Source: Planctomycetota bacterium (lineage in GTDB: Bacteria > Planctomycetota > UBA1135 > GCA-002748355). Taken from it: 64,000 nt of DNA. The stretch's first letter is position 1, and every line of letters begins with the position of its first letter. The stretch spans positions 62,001 through 126,000 of the forward strand of contig PDSF01000032.1 of assembly GCA_002748355.1 (NCBI GenBank), written 5' to 3'. Under the pieces are notes generated by a model. That model was not told the DNA's origin. It did not search any database and worked only from the letters and a program-made list of their open reading frames with translations. Made by a program: the position numbers and the translations under genes. Positions 60,862 through 64,000 of the stretch are shown here, one piece after another.

Positions 60862-61850
60862 TCAGCTTCGCCGCGCGTGCGCCCAACACGCGACTTCGGT
60901 TGCGCCATCGGGCAAGAAGAGTTGGTCGTATCGGGGGTAGGCGTCAGCTTGAATCAGGCCGCGGAATCCCTTGAGGATACTCTCTGGGCCATCTCGCTTG
61001 CGGCTTTCGGTGAAGCCGTAGAAGTGACGTCCATTACGATCCAAGGTAATCCAAGTCCGGCCAATTCGACTTTTGCCGCCTGGGCCCGAGGCGATCGTCA
61101 CGGGAGTGTCATCAGTAAAGATGACATCGGAAGCCAGCACCTCTTTGCGCAGCTGATCGTAGATCGGGGTGAATATCTCGCTGATCTTCGTCATGGAGCG
61201 CTGCAACACGCTTCGGTTTAGATCGAGGCCGCCTCGGGCATACTTCTTCTCAAGCCGGTGATACGGCATGTGCTTGCCAAAGCGCAGGGCGAGCACGTGG
61301 GAGAGGAAGCTATTACCGAGAATGCCACTCTGTCGAAAGCTCTGTCGATGACTCGATCGGGTCCAGGACCGTGACGACCTTCTCGCCACGGCTCCGGCAG
61401 CCATTTTTCAAGCAGGCGATCTCGTGCACGAGGCTCAGCTCGATGCGCTCGAGCTCTTTGCGGACGTCTTCGCCGATCATGTGCAGTGGGGATCCGCAGC
61501 TGCAGACTCGCTTCTCTTCGGGCAACTCATAGGTGGTGCGCGCACGGGGGAGATGCTCAGGAAACTTCTTGCGGCGGCCGCCCTTCTTCTTCGGCTTACG
61601 CAGCTGAGGAGTGATACGGCCTTCTACCCCCTTCTGCTCAGCAGTCCTTTCGGCCTCTTGGAGCAAGTCCCGCTGAAAAGATGCCCTTGGTTTGGGTTGG
61701 TCTCCCCGGGGGAGGGACACCGCTTCTCCGAAGACCTACCAAAGAGCATGCTCTTGTAGACCTCGATCGTGTGCATCGATTTATCGAGCTCGGGCCTTGA
61801 GCTCGATATTCTCAGCGCGGAGAGCCTGAACCTCCTCCGCTGTCCCCGCC
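60862..61850 (-). pseudogene. tnpC transposase remnant of IS66, frameshifted and truncated
   Basis: The N-terminal helix (MAGTAEEVQALRAENIEL) starts near 61850 and stops soon after in frame. Homology resumes in another frame (QRDLLQEAE, then the zinc-finger part with CSCGSPLHMIGEDV and CLKNGCRSRG), and shifts again near 61340-61370. The third frame holds the central region (GNSFLSHVLALRFGKHMPYHRLE, VIFTDDTPVTI, ACWAHARRS), whose Asp and Glu/Asp are in the catalytic core. It stops there; the remaining catalytic and C-terminal part is missing. At least two frameshifts plus truncation make it inactive. Confidence 0.85.
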
Positions 61851-62237
61851 ATCGATACTCTCACCCCTCCGCCCATGTCGGCTTTGACGTAAAGGGACGC
61901 GCAAATGCCCGCGTATTCTTTCGTTATTAAGGTCGATTCCTTCAAGAAGCATTGCCAGCTCGGGACGCGTTAACTCGACATGCTTCGCATTACGATTGAT
62001 CGCGATACGATACCGACCTTTCTCCAGTCGCTTGTAATGCAAGCAGAATCCGTCGCGGTCCCAGTGCAGGTTTTTTACGCGCTCACGCTTCCTGCCTAGG
62101 AAGACGAAGACGCTACCAGTAAACGGATCCTCCGCGAACTGAGCGCGCACGATAGCAAGCAAAGCGTCGCACGCCTTGCGGAAGTCGACCGGCTCGCAGG
62201 CGATGAAGATGCGGATCGAAGCCGGGAGCGTCAGCAA
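61812..62237 (-). CDS. IS66 TnpB-like accessory protein
   Basis: About 141 residues, the IS66 Orf2/TnpB type: LTLPASIRIFIACEPVDFRKACDAL at the start, then PFTGSVFVFLGRKRERVKNL and WDRDGFCLHYKRLEKGRYRI, all family signatures. The start is a TTG near 62237; the reading frame remains open upstream. Ends in a run-on tail of about 30 residues, overlapping the start of tnpC. Its role in IS66 transposition is needed but not understood. The gene is intact but the element is dead. Confidence 0.8.
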   Translation of the reverse strand: MLTLPASIRIFIACEPVDFRKACDALLAIVRAQFAEDPFTGSVFVFLGRKRERVKNLHWDRDGFCLHYKRLEKGRYRIAINRNAKHVELTRPELAMLLEGIDLNNERIRGHLRVPLRQSRHGRRGESIDGGDSGGGSGSPR

Positions 62238-62566
62238 TGCCGAAGGACCTCCAGCGCCCGGGCTAACAGCTCCCGGCCTTTGCCTGGCATCAGTTCGATC
62301 TCGACGTCGCCGAGACAAAGCAGAAGAGTGGAGACGGAAGGCTCGGACTCGCGCTGCAGCTGGACTTCAGCAAAAGACGGTCGAGACCGATTTTTCAAAA
62401 CGCAGCTTTCGGCCCCAGAAAGCCCGCGTCGACCGGTTCACGCCAGTTCGATCAGATAGCTCCGGGCCAGCTTAGTCCCATCCGATCCCGGATGGCCAGA
62501 ATCGCCCTCATTTCCTCCAGGCTTCGTCTCATGCCAACAGCTTCCGCAACAGGCTTTCGGAATCCA
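62238..62566 (-). pseudogene. tnpA (IS66 orf1) remnant
   Basis: The 3' part reads FAEVQLQRESEPSVSTLLLC, then LGDVEIELMPGKGRELLARA, the C-terminal pattern of IS66 TnpA. The 5' part (helix MRRSLEEMRAILAIRDRMGL) is in a different frame and interrupted by stops. Broken gene. Confidence 0.6.
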
Positions 62567-62589
62567 GGTGGGCGTCAAGCAACGCTTAC
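62567..62589. repeat. IS66 right terminal inverted repeat
   Basis: Exact reverse complement of 60780-60802. Confidence 0.92.
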
Positions 62590-62710
62590 CACGAAACCAT
62601 GACCGTCGGTGCCTCAGAATCGTTGACACGTTCCGACTAGGCCTGGAAATCCCAGCGCCCTCGCCCCACCACCACCCCACGGTGCCCACGCACACCGCGA
62701 GACGAGACTC

Positions 62711-64000
62711 TCACTTGCACACTTCCCTCAATAGCACGGCAACCTCAGCTGAACTAAGGACCTTGTAATGTCGGATTTTCTCAGAAGCCCGCACTGCCCG
62801 AATCCACTGTGCAAAGGCCTTGGCTCTTCGCTTCGCCACAACCCTGCTAACCCCATCGCGCTTCTCCGCGACCAACTTTGCCATCGTTGGCCGCAAGCTC
62901 AGATATGGGGCCCCCGGAAGCTTCGAACTCGCAACAAGGGCACGCGCTCCTCCCGCCCCCTGAGAGGCCAACATAATTGGCGAACCAAAGATGTCGGACA
63001 CCACCACTTCATTAGAAGGCAGCAACGCGACAAACTGGAACAGCGGCACCACACCCTCAAGGCCTGGGTCACTATCTACGGGGAAGTCAAACACAAAACT
63101 CCCGACACGACTATCCGCATCGATCGCCACGGATTGACTCGCCGCAATGGCGGGGCTAGTCAGGAACGAAACGCCATTAACAATCGAAACAGCACCGGGC
63201 CCATCAACACCAACCCATAGCGCAACCGTCGCCGAAGACGTGGGAACCGTTACGGGAGGGGAGATAGCAAGATCTCCCGCTACGCGAAAGTCTGCGTTCC
63301 CAACCCGCAGATCTGCGCCAAGATAAAACCCTCGCCCGATGGAAGTCGCGCCGTCGCTTGCAATCGATCCCTCAGGATAGCCGTAGCGCGTAAGCGGCCA
63401 TAACGTGTTGCTTTCCACAGCGCCGGCCCCTGTCACCCGGTAAGGGAAACCAGCGAGCATTGTAGTAGAAGGAACACTGACCCACTGCGTTGCGCTCACA
63501 GAACTTCCAGTGTAGGCATCCACCCCAGTCACCAGATTGGTGATAGCAAAGCTCCCCGCATGCCCCCTCACATACAAGGGCACACCATTGGCAGATGTAT
63601 AGTAGGAGTCCGACACTTCCCATCCAGCCGGCACTGACGGGGCCGCCGCCACCAGCTCCGAGATGCGCCACGCGCCCCCGACAAGCGCAACATCTGCTCC
63701 GCCCCGAAACCCCATATTGTCGATGCACACGGGAAGGCTTGCCCTCACTCCCCCGACTCCATCGCGCTCATAGAGCTTAAGAAGCTCCAAATCCGACAAG
63801 CCCGGAGAATTCGTATCCGCAATAGCCTCGAAGCTAGAGCTTTCCGGGAATGCACCGGATCCGCTCCAGCTGAACCCAATCAGGGTCGTGGGGGTCGACT
63901 TCGCGTTCACCGCATAGACCCGCGATTCCGCCTGAACCCAGTGAAACTCGACCAGGTCAAACGCAGCACCGTAATTCTTCTGAACCACCAACGCGATGGA
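62711..64000 (-). CDS. beta-rich, probably exported protein, 5' end outside window
   Basis: The frame is open to the right edge (the ATG- or TTG-like start at 63991 is not reliable), so at least 430 residues are encoded and the true start lies beyond. The visible part is rich in Val, Ser, Gly and aromatic residues with regular strands (for example FAITNLVTGVDAYTGSS and ATVALWVGVDGPGAVSIV) and ends in a basic helical tail (VVAKRRAKAFAQWIRAVRAS). This is typical of outer-surface proteins; no family is recognised. The tail lies just outside the IS66 element. Confidence 0.65.
   Translation of the reverse strand, partial: SIALVVQKNYGAAFDLVEFHWVQAESRVYAVNAKSTPTTLIGFSWSGSGAFPESSSFEAIADTNSPGLSDLELLKLYERDGVGGVRASLPVCIDNMGFRGGADVALVGGAWRISELVAAAPSVPAGWEVSDSYYTSANGVPLYVRGHAGSFAITNLVTGVDAYTGSSVSATQWVSVPSTTMLAGFPYRVTGAGAVESNTLWPLTRYGYPEGSIASDGATSIGRGFYLGADLRVGNADFRVAGDLAISPPVTVPTSSATVALWVGVDGPGAVSIVNGVSFLTSPAIAASQSVAIDADSRVGSFVFDFPVDSDPGLEGVVPLFQFVALLPSNEVVVSDIFGSPIMLASQGAGGARALVASSKLPGAPYLSLRPTMAKLVAEKRDGVSRVVAKRRAKAFAQWIRAVRASEKIRHYKVLSSAEVAVLLREVCK

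Larger units (their letters stand above)
60780..62589. mobile_element. decayed IS66-family insertion sequence
   Basis: 1810 bases bounded by perfect 23-bp inverted repeats starting GTAA, as in IS66. Inside, reading on the minus strand, are remnants of tnpA, tnpB and tnpC in the normal order. It is shorter than a full IS66 (about 2.5 kb) because the C-terminal half of tnpC is absent. The 8 bases outside each end do not match, so no target duplication is visible. Confidence 0.9.

Noticed and set aside
1..64000. Search for tRNA and rRNA genes and replication origins
   Set aside because: None could be recognised by eye in the window.

Overview
This window is high-GC, gene-dense bacterial DNA. 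Secreted proteins with signal peptides ending in motifs such as LPAQ or LSAQ, a repeated C-terminal beta-rich style in those proteins, and the mix of housekeeping genes suggest a planctomycete-like bacterium, perhaps near the Poly30/Saltatorellus-type lineages. That placement is inference from family resemblance; there is no rRNA or tRNA gene here to test it.

Layout. 1-8 kb: a cut-off secreted protein, valyl-tRNA synthetase, a DUF4261-like protein, acetate kinase, a short-chain dehydrogenase and a ZIP metal transporter. 8-21 kb: a TIM-barrel sugar isomerase-like protein, a small protein carrying an 18-bp tandem repeat, a LeuA-like DRE-TIM synthase, then a tight cluster of aspartate kinase, OPT transporter and two unknown proteins. 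A degenerate NtrC-type regulator, an RluA-type pseudouridine synthase, a sialate O-acetylesterase and a secreted protein follow. 21.2-24.0 kb: a small island bounded by an imperfect 60-bp direct repeat, with a glycosyltransferase-like gene, a polysaccharide pyruvyl transferase, a gene remnant and a lone IS66-type end.

24-33 kb: a lipoprotein coupled to leucyl aminopeptidase; a divergent cluster of an oxidase-subunit-I-like membrane protein, a TetR-DUF2249 fusion regulator and a hemerythrin around a perfect 18-bp palindrome; and a TldD/TldE pair. 33-40 kb: a nuclease remnant, a large secreted repeat protein, YjbQ, MoaE, MoaD and a secreted M28 peptidase. 39.6-46 kb: an envelope cluster (unknown membrane protein, FtsX-like protein, amidase lipoprotein) facing a cluster of an actin-like ATPase, a coiled-coil protein and SSB. 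46-54 kb: a PilZ protein, PurL and PurQ, a secreted SGNH-like protein and a ChaN-like protein. 54-60.7 kb: a peptide ABC transporter and an acid phosphatase-PhoD fusion. 60.8-62.6 kb: a decayed IS66 element, followed by a secreted protein cut by the window end.

The best candidates for undescribed biology are the TetR-DUF2249/hemerythrin/oxidase-like cluster, the actin-like ATPase with its coiled-coil neighbour, the FtsX-like/amidase envelope cluster that lacks an ATPase gene, and the two-phosphatase fusion. All family calls were made by reading motifs; no database search was run.
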